Shown: positions 8,402 through 17,295 of the stretch, piece after piece
Position numbering within the stretch: position 1 is the stretch's first letter
Layout: each line of letters opens with the position of its first letter
Notes under the pieces: generated by a model
What the model was told of the DNA's origin: nothing
What the model saw: only the letters and a program-made list of their open reading frames with translations
Database searches by the model: none
Origin: an uncultured Alistipes sp.
GTDB lineage: Bacteria; Bacteroidota; Bacteroidia; Bacteroidales; Rikenellaceae
Length of the DNA: 64,000 bases
Direction of reading: 5' to 3'
Assembly (NCBI GenBank): GCA_900770635.1
Contig: CAAGLB010000154.1
Location: 62,001-126,000, forward strand
Made by a program: the position numbers and the translations under genes

Positions 8402-11241
8402 CGTCGGCAAATACTCTTAAAATCACAATACTTACACATATCCTCGTCGCCACACTGCTCAAAAGGTTTGTCGTAGTCGAACAACTCCTCGAGCACCACA
8501 TTTAGCTCATCCTCAAACTGCTCGGCTACATCAGTGTATCGCTCTACAACAGCGCCTGTGCTCGTATCGATGATGTTTGGAGAGTAGCCGTCACTCATCA
8601 TCCTCGATGCAAAATAGAGCGTAGGCATCGACTCAACGCCATTAATCTTATGCAGCATCATCGAGTAGAGCAGCGTCTGGAAGATGTTGGACACACGCTC
8701 TTGGGCCTTGCCACGAAATAGGTTGCCAACTCCATTAAACTCCAAGTGAGGCACATTACCACTCTTATAGTCAATAATTTGTAGTGTTCCATCAGCTCGT
8801 TCGTCGATACGGTCGGCACGACCATAGAGCTTTACCATGCGGCCCGCTGATATAGGGTAATCATACTCGACATCGCCCTCGAGGTCACGTATGGTATAGC
8901 CATCTTGCTCAGCGTCGTAGTGTGCAATGCCATCGGTGATATACCTAACGATGATGTCACGAACCAAGATGGTGTCGCCCGAGAACTCCTCAATAGCACT
9001 CTTGTCGGAGTGATATATGAGCTCAGAGATATGCTTATCAACAACTCGCTCCACCTCCTCACGCTTACACTTCGAGGCTATGCCCAACTTAGGGTTAGCA
9101 ACATCCTTAAACTCGTCGTAGAGCTCCTGCATGCTGTCGTGCAGAATATTACCAAACATTAGCGCATCGATGGTTTCGCTCACTTCGTCCTGGGTGCGTA
9201 GCTTTGCCACCGAGTGCAGATAGAACTTCATCGGGCACTCCACATACCTAAACAGTGCCGTAAGCGATAGCGATGCCTTATCCTCAGGATCAAGATACCT
9301 GTTGAGAATAGCCTGCTCACGCTCGCCCTTAGCCACCTTAATAGGCTCAACATCATCTACGCTAAGGTCCACACCCACAGTGCGCTTCTCAATCTTATAT
9401 GGCGACTCATACTCGAGCTGATGGATATATCGGCTACACTCACCCGTGCTCTTGTCGTCGGCACGTGAGCAATAGAGCATCGTAACCCTCTTTGCTCGCT
9501 GTATCAGGCGATAGAAGTAGTAGGCATACATCGCCTCGTGGTGCTCGGGTGTAGGCATAGAGTAGGCGGCACGCAGGTTGTAGGGGATAAACGACGACTG
9601 TCCCGTCTTGTCGCTCGGGAAGTTAGCATCGTTCATCGAGAGGAGTATCACGTTGTCGAAATCGATATTTCGTGTTTCGAGGATACCCATAATCTGCACT
9701 CCCTCGAGCGGCTCACCCTCATACGGAATTGTTATTGTCTGAAGATGACGACGCACCAGTGACGCAAATACCTTGACCGAAGGTGGTGGCACAATCTCGG
9801 CCAACTCCACCGAGTTCATAATCTTAGCTATCTCGTCATGGGCAATGCGCAGATACTCAACATCGGACAACTGCACCTTGGGCATCGAGCCAATCAATGC
9901 CGAGATGACATCAAGCATATATTTAGCAAACGAGTGCCAATCGTCATGTTTTGAGAACATTACGCTTAGGGTGTCGTTCCCATCAAAGAGCGATGGCTCG
10001 ACATATATCAGCCTGTTGGTCACGATATTTGCCCCAATACTCTTGGCCACCTCGCCACAACAGTCGATAATATAGGGGTGCGACAATAGGCCACAAACAT
10101 CCACATGGTAGAACACCGACGTATTGGCACGAGGACGGCTATGTAGCTGCAACTCGACAAGGCGCTCAACAAGCGAGTATGCAAGAGTATTTTTAAGCGG
10201 ATAGCCCATCGTAACATTCACACGGTCAACCGATTTGGGCATCGAGTGAAGCAGCGGGATGAGCATATTCTCGTCGGTAAGGACAATCGCCGTACGCTTA
10301 TCCATAGCATCACTACCAAGCTGCCTAAGAATATTGGCCACATACTTACATTGCACAACATTCGACACACACGCAACCGAGGTTATCGACTTCTTGGTCT
10401 GCGTGAAGTTAGATGAGCTAATAGCATCAGCAGCAGGAAATTGCTCGATGTTGCCACGCATGAACATTCCTGCCTCGTGGTATGGGTTATCGACATAGTA
10501 GTCGTCATAATCCCAATAGAACTCAGCGCCGCACTCGCTCTTAGACAGGTATCTAAATAGTCGCTTCTCGCACTCCGACAAGGCATTAAATCCTGCAACA
10601 ATAAATCTTAGCTTAGGAAGCTTAATGTTCTCCTTAGCCTTAATACGCTCGATAGCCATGCGGTGTATCAAGCCAGGGTAGGCAAAGCCCAGCGAGATAA
10701 GTCGCTCACGATACTCCTCGTAAATAGCTGGCAATGTGCGCCATATATTCAGAAAACGCTGCTTATGCTCGCTTAGCGACTCGCCATCGCCAATGCTCTT
10801 CCAAAACGATATTATGCGCAGCTGCTCGGGACTTAGATACGACACATCGGCCTCGAGCTCCTTTATATCCTCGATATTTCGCAACAGCTGCTTAGCTTCA
10901 ACAAGATACTTATCTATCATGTCGAAGTCGGCAATGAGCATGTCGCCCCAGAAGTAGAATTTGTCGAACTGCTCGAGTGGATGATATTTTTTATACACCT
11001 TGTAAAGCTCAGCTATCAGACGTATCCTATCGCCGCACATCAGCCCCGACACACTCTCCATGATCTCGTCGATGGTCATCCATCGAGGCTGCCAGCAAGG
11101 CTTATCGCTATGCTCGGCAAGGGCTCTGTTGAAGAATGTTCGTGCACGCAACGATGGGAACAATATTGCAAGCGACGATAGGTCACCCGAGTAACGCTCC
11201 AACAGCGTCTGTGCAAGCTCACTTTGAAAACTATTAACCAT
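8398..11241 (-). CDS. addB: AddB-type nuclease subunit with predicted iron-sulfur site
   Basis: 947-residue PD-(D/E)XK nuclease paired with AddA. The N-terminal part resembles an inactivated helicase fold (AILFPSLRARTFF where a Walker A would be). The C-terminal nuclease has LQIIDYKSG. Four cysteines are placed as in AddB: one in YVECPMKFYL (about residue 667), and three in MCKYCDFKSIC at the extreme C-terminus. In the characterised B. subtilis protein the equivalent residues hold a 4Fe-4S cluster that pins the nuclease domain. Stop overlaps the addA start by 4 nt. The upstream GIN-domain gene ends 10 nt before this start, so the three are probably cotranscribed. Confidence 0.9.
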   Translation of the reverse strand: MVNSFQSELAQTLLERYSGDLSSLAILFPSLRARTFFNRALAEHSDKPCWQPRWMTIDEIMESVSGLMCGDRIRLIAELYKVYKKYHPLEQFDKFYFWGDMLIADFDMIDKYLVEAKQLLRNIEDIKELEADVSYLSPEQLRIISFWKSIGDGESLSEHKQRFLNIWRTLPAIYEEYRERLISLGFAYPGLIHRMAIERIKAKENIKLPKLRFIVAGFNALSECEKRLFRYLSKSECGAEFYWDYDDYYVDNPYHEAGMFMRGNIEQFPAADAISSSNFTQTKKSITSVACVSNVVQCKYVANILRQLGSDAMDKRTAIVLTDENMLIPLLHSMPKSVDRVNVTMGYPLKNTLAYSLVERLVELQLHSRPRANTSVFYHVDVCGLLSHPYIIDCCGEVAKSIGANIVTNRLIYVEPSLFDGNDTLSVMFSKHDDWHSFAKYMLDVISALIGSMPKVQLSDVEYLRIAHDEIAKIMNSVELAEIVPPPSVKVFASLVRRHLQTITIPYEGEPLEGVQIMGILETRNIDFDNVILLSMNDANFPSDKTGQSSFIPYNLRAAYSMPTPEHHEAMYAYYFYRLIQRAKRVTMLYCSRADDKSTGECSRYIHQLEYESPYKIEKRTVGVDLSVDDVEPIKVAKGEREQAILNRYLDPEDKASLSLTALFRYVECPMKFYLHSVAKLRTQDEVSETIDALMFGNILHDSMQELYDEFKDVANPKLGIASKCKREEVERVVDKHISELIYHSDKSAIEEFSGDTILVRDIIVRYITDGIAHYDAEQDGYTIRDLEGDVEYDYPISAGRMVKLYGRADRIDERADGTLQIIDYKSGNVPHLEFNGVGNLFRGKAQERVSNIFQTLLYSMMLHKINGVESMPTLYFASRMMSDGYSPNIIDTSTGAVVERYTDVAEQFEDELNVVLEELFDYDKPFEQCGDEDMCKYCDFKSICRR

Positions 11242-11251
11242 GTGGTCTACA

Positions 11252-11974
11252 CTATTTTAATTCAACAGCATCGACACCCAAGAAGCGTCGCTCCATGCGA
11301 TAGATCTCTGGTTGCTGCTTATAATATATCTTACCTGCATTGCCACTCTTTGCCTCGAGGCGCTGAACGGCATCTACCCACACCTCGGCATTGCGGTCGG
11401 CCAGAACTATGGCGGCCATGCTCGACAGCTCCTGTGCGTCGTATTTTGCTGCCGACACCTCAGCATCGTGATACAACACCTTGCCCGACAGCTCAACACG
11501 ACTATCGCCACTCACACGTATCTTTAAATCCAGTAGGTCGACATCTGCCGAAAGAGTAGCCTTGTTAGATATGTCGATATCGACGATTTTACCCTCGAAA
11601 AGACCCTCAAATCGCACGTCGGCCCTCGATATGGTGATATTATCCAGGTTGTGGTAGTAGAGCTCCACCTCGGTTTTCTCAACACGCTTAGCCACAACCT
11701 TTTCGCTGATATGGAGCACACCCTCACGGTCGACATCAGCAATAAAATTGGATGTTTCGACACCCTTAGTGTCGTAGATTATGTACGGAGCCTGGTCGTC
11801 GGGCAATGCCACGAGCACCAACTTGATGTTTGCATCGACAACAAGTGAATGAAAATTCGAAGTCCATAGCTTAATAGGCTCACTTACAACTGTAGATGAC
11901 TGCACCAAATCGTTTTGTGCACTGACAGTTACCACAGACAGCATAGCCAACAACAAAAACAAATATCTCTTCAT
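11252..11974 (-). CDS. Exported GIN-domain (DUF2807-like) protein
   Basis: 240 residues beginning with a signal peptide (MKRYLFLLLAMLSVVTVSAQ). The mature part is a run of short beta strands with the pattern of GIN/DUF2807 'head' proteins: an N-terminal LWTSNFHSLVVDANIKLVLV block, then repeated I-x-I/V-x-I strands such as DLKIRVSGDSRVELSG, which suggest a right-handed beta-helix or adhesin-like fold in the periplasm or at the surface. Function is unknown for the family. An alternative ATG lies four codons upstream at 11986. It heads the minus-strand run leading into addB. I see no functional link to recombination; shared transcription may be incidental. Confidence 0.75.
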   Translation of the reverse strand: MKRYLFLLLAMLSVVTVSAQNDLVQSSTVVSEPIKLWTSNFHSLVVDANIKLVLVALPDDQAPYIIYDTKGVETSNFIADVDREGVLHISEKVVAKRVEKTEVELYYHNLDNITISRADVRFEGLFEGKIVDIDISNKATLSADVDLLDLKIRVSGDSRVELSGKVLYHDAEVSAAKYDAQELSSMAAIVLADRNAEVWVDAVQRLEAKSGNAGKIYYKQQPEIYRMERRFLGVDAVELK

Positions 11975-12005
11975 AAAATTTAGCATTAGAATCTTGTGAC
12001 AAGGT

Positions 12006-12037
12006 AAAAAAAAATCACCAAACTTGCAAGAGTTTGG
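12006..12037 (-). terminator. Rho-independent terminator after the HAD gene
   Basis: A perfect 7-bp stem (CCAAACT at 12018-12024 with AGTTTGG at 12031-12037, 6-nt loop) is followed in the minus direction by a run of nine T (plus-strand A at 12006-12014, broken only by the flanking ATC). It lies between the HAD stop at 12065 and the GIN gene, and should insulate the two minus-strand operons. Confidence 0.8.
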
Positions 12038-12064
12038 CGACTTTTAAACCACGCTTATCACGTC

Positions 12065-12628
12065 TTATTTCATTTTTATCACTACGTACGGAGCCCCCGT
12101 TCTGCTGGCTGCCTCGATGCCAACGTGCGAATCCTCGAAGATGATGGTTTCTGCAGCGCTAACACCCACACGTCGCATGGCCTCAAGAAATGGCTCGGGC
12201 GATGGCTTCGACTCTACGACATCATCTCCCGTGATAATTCCATCGATGCCATTCTCCAATCTCAAGTGATGCATTACATTACGTATGTTATCTGGATGAC
12301 CAGTAGACACTATCCACACCTGAGCACCAATACTGCGCATCATGCAGCACCAGCCCCAAAGTTCCTCGTTGAGTCTGATCGAATTGAAATATTTGGGGTA
12401 TAGCTCCACCTTACGACGGCGCAGACGAGCCACCTCTTCTGGGTTAACGATGCCGAGCATATTCATAAACTCGATGCATCGCACACCAAAGAATTTTTCG
12501 AGATACTCCTCCTCGGTAAGCTCGATACCAACCTCCGATAGTGTTTCGATATAGGCACACGCATTGGCTCGACGAGTGTCGACCAACGTGCCATCAAAAT
12601 CAAGTAGAATTAGCTTTAACTGGGACAT
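12065..12628 (-). CDS. HAD-superfamily hydrolase (phosphatase-like)
   Basis: 187 residues with all four HAD motifs: nucleophile LLDFDGTLVDT at the N-terminus, the Thr in WIVSTGHP, the conserved Lys in SKPSPEPF, and the FEDSHVGIEAA acid loop. The C1-type cap region lies between motifs I and II, as in beta-phosphoglucomutase/phosphoglycolate-phosphatase relatives. Substrate cannot be predicted. The ATG at 12628 was chosen over an upstream in-frame start because the HAD core begins immediately after it and it sits one base after the stop of the preceding M23 gene. A strong terminator follows. Confidence 0.87.
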   Translation of the reverse strand: MSQLKLILLDFDGTLVDTRRANACAYIETLSEVGIELTEEEYLEKFFGVRCIEFMNMLGIVNPEEVARLRRRKVELYPKYFNSIRLNEELWGWCCMMRSIGAQVWIVSTGHPDNIRNVMHHLRLENGIDGIITGDDVVESKPSPEPFLEAMRRVGVSAAETIIFEDSHVGIEAASRTGAPYVVIKMK

Positions 12629-12629
12629 A

Positions 12630-13586
12630 CTAATCAAATGACTGCATGCTCGATAGCGCAATGTTTATTATTCGTTGATAGTCATCGGCATTAAGCTCCA
12701 TAAAGAAGTAATGCACAGGATCAACACGTGTGCCATAGAGGCTAACCTCGTAGTGCAGGTGTGGCGCAAACGACAAACCGCTATTTCCCGACAGTGCAAT
12801 AATGTCGCCACGACGCACCACATCGCCCTCCGACACACGGATGTCCAGCAGATGCGAATAGCGTGTTTTATAGCCATTGCCATGATCGATAAATATCGAC
12901 TTACCCTCGGTCGTATTCTTCTCCGACAGCGACTCCACACGACCATCCGCCGTAGCAAAAACCGCCGTTCCCTCGGGCACGAGATAATCGACGCCATGAT
13001 GCTCATTCATAGTGCGATGAAACGGGTTAATTAAAGGTTTTTTACCCGCCGCCAGGAGTGTCAACATCGCATTGTTAACGGGCTGAATCGATGGTACACG
13101 AACAACCTTCATGTGATCATGAACCACCGCATCGCCAAACTCCTCGTAGGACTCCACAAGACGAGTATAATCACGACCAGCGCTCTTTACCATAGAGTTG
13201 AGCACCTCTTGCAAATCCTCATTACTCATCTCCATAAGCTGCGCTTTCAGGCCTTGGCGCAAGTTATCGTCGCCCGCATTCAGCACGTATGGGTCCGACT
13301 GGAATAGCTTTCTAAATACGCTCTTGTCACGCTCAACGACATTATCGAGCACACGGCTCAGAATCTTATATCGCTGCTCAAGTTTATCGTACTCTACACG
13401 CATATTGTCGACCGAGTGACGCAGGCGATGCTCCTTGGGCATATCAACAACAAGTGCGAATATGACATACCAGCCGATGATCATCGCAGCCCAAACAAGT
13501 CCCTTATAAAGCACAGGCATTGCTTGGCGCCAAAAACGACGCCTAACAACCTTATTGCGATACTTCTCGTTTACTCCTTTATTCAT
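12630..13586 (-). CDS. Membrane-anchored M23 peptidase
   Basis: 318 residues: a basic N-terminus, one hydrophobic anchor (about residues 27-48, YKGLVWAAMIIGWYVIFALVV), a helical, probably coiled-coil stretch (about 50-170), then an M23 LytM domain. Zinc ligands are recognisable in HHGVDYLVPEG and in HLHYEV, with the additional His in RYSHL, so it is likely an active peptidoglycan endopeptidase facing the periplasm rather than a degenerate EnvC/NlpD-type activator. It follows a paralogous M23 gene by 4 bp and is followed one base later by the HAD gene, so the three form an operon. Confidence 0.88.
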   Translation of the reverse strand: MNKGVNEKYRNKVVRRRFWRQAMPVLYKGLVWAAMIIGWYVIFALVVDMPKEHRLRHSVDNMRVEYDKLEQRYKILSRVLDNVVERDKSVFRKLFQSDPYVLNAGDDNLRQGLKAQLMEMSNEDLQEVLNSMVKSAGRDYTRLVESYEEFGDAVVHDHMKVVRVPSIQPVNNAMLTLLAAGKKPLINPFHRTMNEHHGVDYLVPEGTAVFATADGRVESLSEKNTTEGKSIFIDHGNGYKTRYSHLLDIRVSEGDVVRRGDIIALSGNSGLSFAPHLHYEVSLYGTRVDPVHYFFMELNADDYQRIINIALSSMQSFD

Positions 13587-13590
13587 AACT

Positions 13591-14532
13591 CTAATCGTTT
13601 AGGCGACTCTCGATTTGCTCCATAATATTGCGATACGACTCCTCCGACATATCCTTATCGAAGTAGTGCACAGGGTTAACAGGGTTGTTTCGATAGCGCA
13701 CCTCGTAGTGTAGATGCGCACCCGTTGATGTACCCGTGTTACCTACATCGCCAATCACTTGGCCACGTGTCACACGCTCACCTTCAACAACATAGCGTGC
13801 CGAGAGATGGGCATAGCGAGTGGTATATCCGTGACCATGATTAACCTCGATAATTTGACCATAGCCGCCTTGTGTTCGTGAAAGGCTGATGACGCCATCG
13901 CCCGTAGCATAGACAGGTGTGCCCTCGGGTGCTGTCAGGTCGACGCCATCGTGCATACGCCATATGTTCATGGTAGGGTGGTTACGCATGCCAAACAAGC
14001 TACTCACCTTGCGTAGACGAGTGCGGTCGATAGGCCATATCGATGGAATAATCGACGAGTATTCGGCCTTCTCTTGTGCGAGCTTCTGAGTGGCATCGAG
14101 GCTCAACGATGCATAGTATATTCGACGTGTTAGGCGGTCCATCTGCAACCACATGTCGTGGGTGAGGTCGCCATAATACTCATCTTCGAGCAGCGAAGCA
14201 TACTTCGTGTCACGATAATCGGAGTAGACCTCGGGAATGTTCAACGTGTCGACACCCAATATCGGACGATAGACATACTGGTCACGATGCTTCAAGTCGG
14301 ACAACACACGCTCGGCCGAGGCTATCTTGCCTCGCAATATTTGGCAACGATCCTCAAGACGCTTGTTCTCACGACGTATGCTCGACATCTTTGGGGTGTC
14401 GATGCAGGATGAAATAAGAATGTTGCTCGATGCGGCGATGATCATTGCGACGAACAACTTAAACAATAATTGCCCGCCTCGTGACCACTGCCTCGGATCT
14501 AAATTTATGTTTTTACCTTTCCACGCTCTCAT
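13591..14532 (-). CDS. Membrane-anchored M23 peptidase (paralogue of the next gene)
   Basis: 313 residues with the same plan as its downstream neighbour: a basic start, a single hydrophobic segment (LFKLFVAMIIAASSNILISS, about residues 23-43), a helical spacer and a C-terminal LytM domain. Zinc-site motifs are MHDGVDLTAPEG and HLHYEVRY, with RYAHL between, so the site appears complete. It probably cuts peptide bridges in peptidoglycan. The ATG at 14532 is chosen over a TTG at 14574, because the TTG lies inside the predicted -7 promoter element. It heads the operon and is divergent from alaS. Confidence 0.88.
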   Translation of the reverse strand: MRAWKGKNINLDPRQWSRGGQLLFKLFVAMIIAASSNILISSCIDTPKMSSIRRENKRLEDRCQILRGKIASAERVLSDLKHRDQYVYRPILGVDTLNIPEVYSDYRDTKYASLLEDEYYGDLTHDMWLQMDRLTRRIYYASLSLDATQKLAQEKAEYSSIIPSIWPIDRTRLRKVSSLFGMRNHPTMNIWRMHDGVDLTAPEGTPVYATGDGVISLSRTQGGYGQIIEVNHGHGYTTRYAHLSARYVVEGERVTRGQVIGDVGNTGTSTGAHLHYEVRYRNNPVNPVHYFDKDMSEESYRNIMEQIESRLND

Positions 14533-14571
14533 CTTTTTAATAAAAATATTAAAAAAGTCGATTAGACCATA

Positions 14572-14579
14572 CAAAGATA
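14572..14579 (-). promoter_or_regulatory. Predicted -7 promoter element for the M23-M23-HAD operon
   Basis: Minus strand TATCTTTG matches the Bacteroidota TAnnTTTG element and would start transcription about 33 nt before the ATG at 14532. A TTGC sits roughly 20-25 nt upstream as a weak -33 candidate. Confidence 0.55.
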
Positions 14580-14591
14580 CGGAAATTTGTT

Positions 14592-14599
14592 TAATTTTG
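14592..14599 (+). promoter_or_regulatory. Predicted -7 promoter element for alaS
   Basis: TAATTTTG matches TAnnTTTG, about 55 nt before the alaS ATG. No good TTTG is seen at the expected -33 distance, so this is a weaker call than the divergent element next to it. Confidence 0.4.
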
Positions 14600-14653
14600 C
14601 AACCGCATTATAAATATAGGTAAAAATAGGCAAAATAAATAAATTCAAGATAT

Positions 14654-17269
14654 ATGGAATCGAACAAAGTAAGACAAGCTTTTTTGGAGTTTTTCGAGTC
14701 GAAGCAGCACCACATCGTTGCTTCAGCTCCTATGGTCGTTAAGAACGACCCAACATTGATGTTTACAAATGCTGGTATGAACCAGTTTAAGGACATCTTC
14801 CTTGGTAACGCACCTCGCAAGTGGCCCCGTGTGGCAGACACTCAGAAGTGTTTGCGTGTGTCGGGTAAGCACAACGACCTCGAGGAGGTAGGTCACGACA
14901 CCTATCACCACACCATGTTCGAGATGCTCGGCAACTGGTCGTATGGCGACTACTTCAAGAAGGAGGCTATCGAGTGGGCATGGGAGCTCCTCACCGAGGT
15001 TTATAAACTCGACAAGAGCCGCATGTATGCCACAGTTTTCGAGGGCTCAGAGGAGGATGGCGTAGCTTTCGACCAGGAGGCTTACGACTACTGGAAGCAG
15101 TTCTTGCCTGAGGACCACATCATTCGTGGTAACAAGAAGGATAACTTCTGGGAGATGGGCGAGACAGGCCCTTGTGGCCCATGTAGCGAGATTCACTACG
15201 ACCTTCGTGACGACGAGGAGGTGGCAAAAATTCCTGGCCGTGAGATGGTTAACATGAGCCACCCACAGGTCATCGAGATTTGGAACCTTGTGTTCATGCA
15301 GTTCAACCGCAAGGCTAACGGCTCGTTGGAGGCGCTTCCTGCAAAGAACGTAGATACAGGTATGGGCTTCGAGCGTTTGTGCATGATTCTTCAGGGCAAG
15401 AAGTCGAACTACGACACCGACGTATTCCAGCCTACCATCGCTCGCATCGCAGCACTCTCGGGCAAGGAGTATGGCAAGGATGAGAAGGCAGATGTTGCAA
15501 TGCGTGTTATCGCCGACCACCTTCGTGCCATCTCATTCTCTATTGCCGATGGTCAGCTTCCAGCAAATGCTAAGGCGGGATATGTTATCCGCCGCATCTT
15601 GCGCCGTGCAGTGCGTTATGGCTACACATACCTCGGCTTCACCGAGCCATTTATCTGCAAGTTGGTTCAGGGCCTCGTTGAGCAGATGGGCCACCAGTTC
15701 CCTGAGCTTGTTGCGCAGCAGACACTCATCGAGCGTGTTATCGAGGAGGAGGAGGCATCGTTCCTCCGCACATTGGCAACAGGTATCAACCTCTTGGAGG
15801 GTGTTATTAAGAAGTCGGCTAATGGCAAGATCTCGGGTAAGGATGCCTTCTTGTTGTACGACACCTACGGCTTCCCTATCGACCTTACAGAGCTTATCGC
15901 TCGTGAGCAGGGCGTAGAGGTTGACATCGAGGAGTTCGAGAAGGAGCTTCAGGTGCAGAAGGAGCGTTCACGCAATGCCGCACAGCAGGATATCGACGAC
16001 TGGCAGGAGCTAATCGCAATCAAGGAGAGCGAGTTTATCGGCTACGATAACCTCGAGACGGATGTTCGCATCGCTCGCTATCGCCGTGTAAAGACTAAGA
16101 ACTCAACAACATATCAGCTCGTGTTCGACCACACTCCATTCTATGGTAACTCGGGTGGTCAGATTGGCGACATCGGTTATATCGAGAGCGCTAACGAGAA
16201 GATTGAGATTGTTGCTACCGAGAAGGAGAATGGCCTTATCATCCACATCGTTAAGCAGTTGCCCGAGAATCCATCTGCAACATTCCATGCTGTTGTCGAT
16301 GCTGATGCTCGTCAGAAGGCTGCCAACAACCACACTGCAACCCACCTCGTTGACTACGCTTTGCGCACCGTTCTCGGCACACACGTCGAGCAGAAGGGTT
16401 CTATGGTGACACCTCAGGGCTTACGCTTCGACTTCTCACACTTCCAGAAGGTTACTCCAGAGGAGATTCGTGAGGTTGAGCGTCTTGTAAACAAGCTCAT
16501 TCGTAGCAACTTCCCACTCGTTGAGAACCGTGAGGCTACTATGGCTGAGGCTGAGGCAGCTGGCGCTATCATGCTCTTTGGTGAGAAGTATGGCGACAAG
16601 GTACGTATCGTTAACTTCGGCCCTTCGACAGAGCTTTGTGGTGGTACTCACACATCGGCAACAGGTACTATCGGTCTATTCAAGATTGTCTCTGAGAGCG
16701 CCATCTCGGCAGGTGTGCGTCGTATCGAGGCTGTTACTGGCGAGGCTGCCGAGACAATGGTTTATGCTGCCCAGGACATCATTACATCTGTTGAGCAGAC
16801 TGTTCGTAGCCCAAAGATTGTTCAGGCTATCGAGAAGATGGTTGAGAACAACGCTGCTCTCGGTCGTGAGATCGAGGAGATGCGTAAGGAGAAGGTGGCA
16901 TCGTTGGCCGAGCATATTGCAACAACTGTACAGCCTAAGGATGGCATCATGCTCATCTCTCGCCTCACTAAGTTCCAGTCAGAGGTTATGAAGGACTTGG
17001 CATTTGCTTTGCGCCAGAAGGTTGACAGCAAGCTCGTTATGGTTGTCGGCAACCTCTTCGATGGTAAGCCAACAATCAACGTGATGCTCTCTGACGATAT
17101 TGTTGCTGCAGGTGTCGATGCAGGCGCTACCGTTCGTGAGGCTGCTAAGCTTATCAATGGTGGTGGTGGTGGCCAGAAGCACTATGCTACGGCTGGTGGT
17201 AAGAATGCTGAGGGCTTGCAGGCTGCAGTAGATAAGGCAGTAGAGATTATCATGGAGAAACTCAAGTAA
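14654..17269 (+). CDS. alaS: Alanine--tRNA ligase
   Basis: 871 residues, normal length. It charges tRNA-Ala and proofreads Ser and Gly. The N-terminal catalytic core has DPTLMFTNAGMNQFKD and HTMFEMLGNWSYGDYF. The editing domain carries the zinc-site HTATHLV and the downstream ELCGGTHTSATG, and the C-terminal DHHA1-type region has the GGGGGQ glycine run. Codon choice is more biased (frequent GCT, GTT, AAG, CTC) than in the accessory genes around it, consistent with high expression. It is followed by gpmI after 26 bp and lies 1.6 kb from a tRNA-Ala gene. Confidence 0.98.
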   Translation: MESNKVRQAFLEFFESKQHHIVASAPMVVKNDPTLMFTNAGMNQFKDIFLGNAPRKWPRVADTQKCLRVSGKHNDLEEVGHDTYHHTMFEMLGNWSYGDYFKKEAIEWAWELLTEVYKLDKSRMYATVFEGSEEDGVAFDQEAYDYWKQFLPEDHIIRGNKKDNFWEMGETGPCGPCSEIHYDLRDDEEVAKIPGREMVNMSHPQVIEIWNLVFMQFNRKANGSLEALPAKNVDTGMGFERLCMILQGKKSNYDTDVFQPTIARIAALSGKEYGKDEKADVAMRVIADHLRAISFSIADGQLPANAKAGYVIRRILRRAVRYGYTYLGFTEPFICKLVQGLVEQMGHQFPELVAQQTLIERVIEEEEASFLRTLATGINLLEGVIKKSANGKISGKDAFLLYDTYGFPIDLTELIAREQGVEVDIEEFEKELQVQKERSRNAAQQDIDDWQELIAIKESEFIGYDNLETDVRIARYRRVKTKNSTTYQLVFDHTPFYGNSGGQIGDIGYIESANEKIEIVATEKENGLIIHIVKQLPENPSATFHAVVDADARQKAANNHTATHLVDYALRTVLGTHVEQKGSMVTPQGLRFDFSHFQKVTPEEIREVERLVNKLIRSNFPLVENREATMAEAEAAGAIMLFGEKYGDKVRIVNFGPSTELCGGTHTSATGTIGLFKIVSESAISAGVRRIEAVTGEAAETMVYAAQDIITSVEQTVRSPKIVQAIEKMVENNAALGREIEEMRKEKVASLAEHIATTVQPKDGIMLISRLTKFQSEVMKDLAFALRQKVDSKLVMVVGNLFDGKPTINVMLSDDIVAAGVDAGATVREAAKLINGGGGGQKHYATAGGKNAEGLQAAVDKAVEIIMEKLK

Positions 17270-17295
17270 TTTACGAAATAAAGTTAGCAAACACA

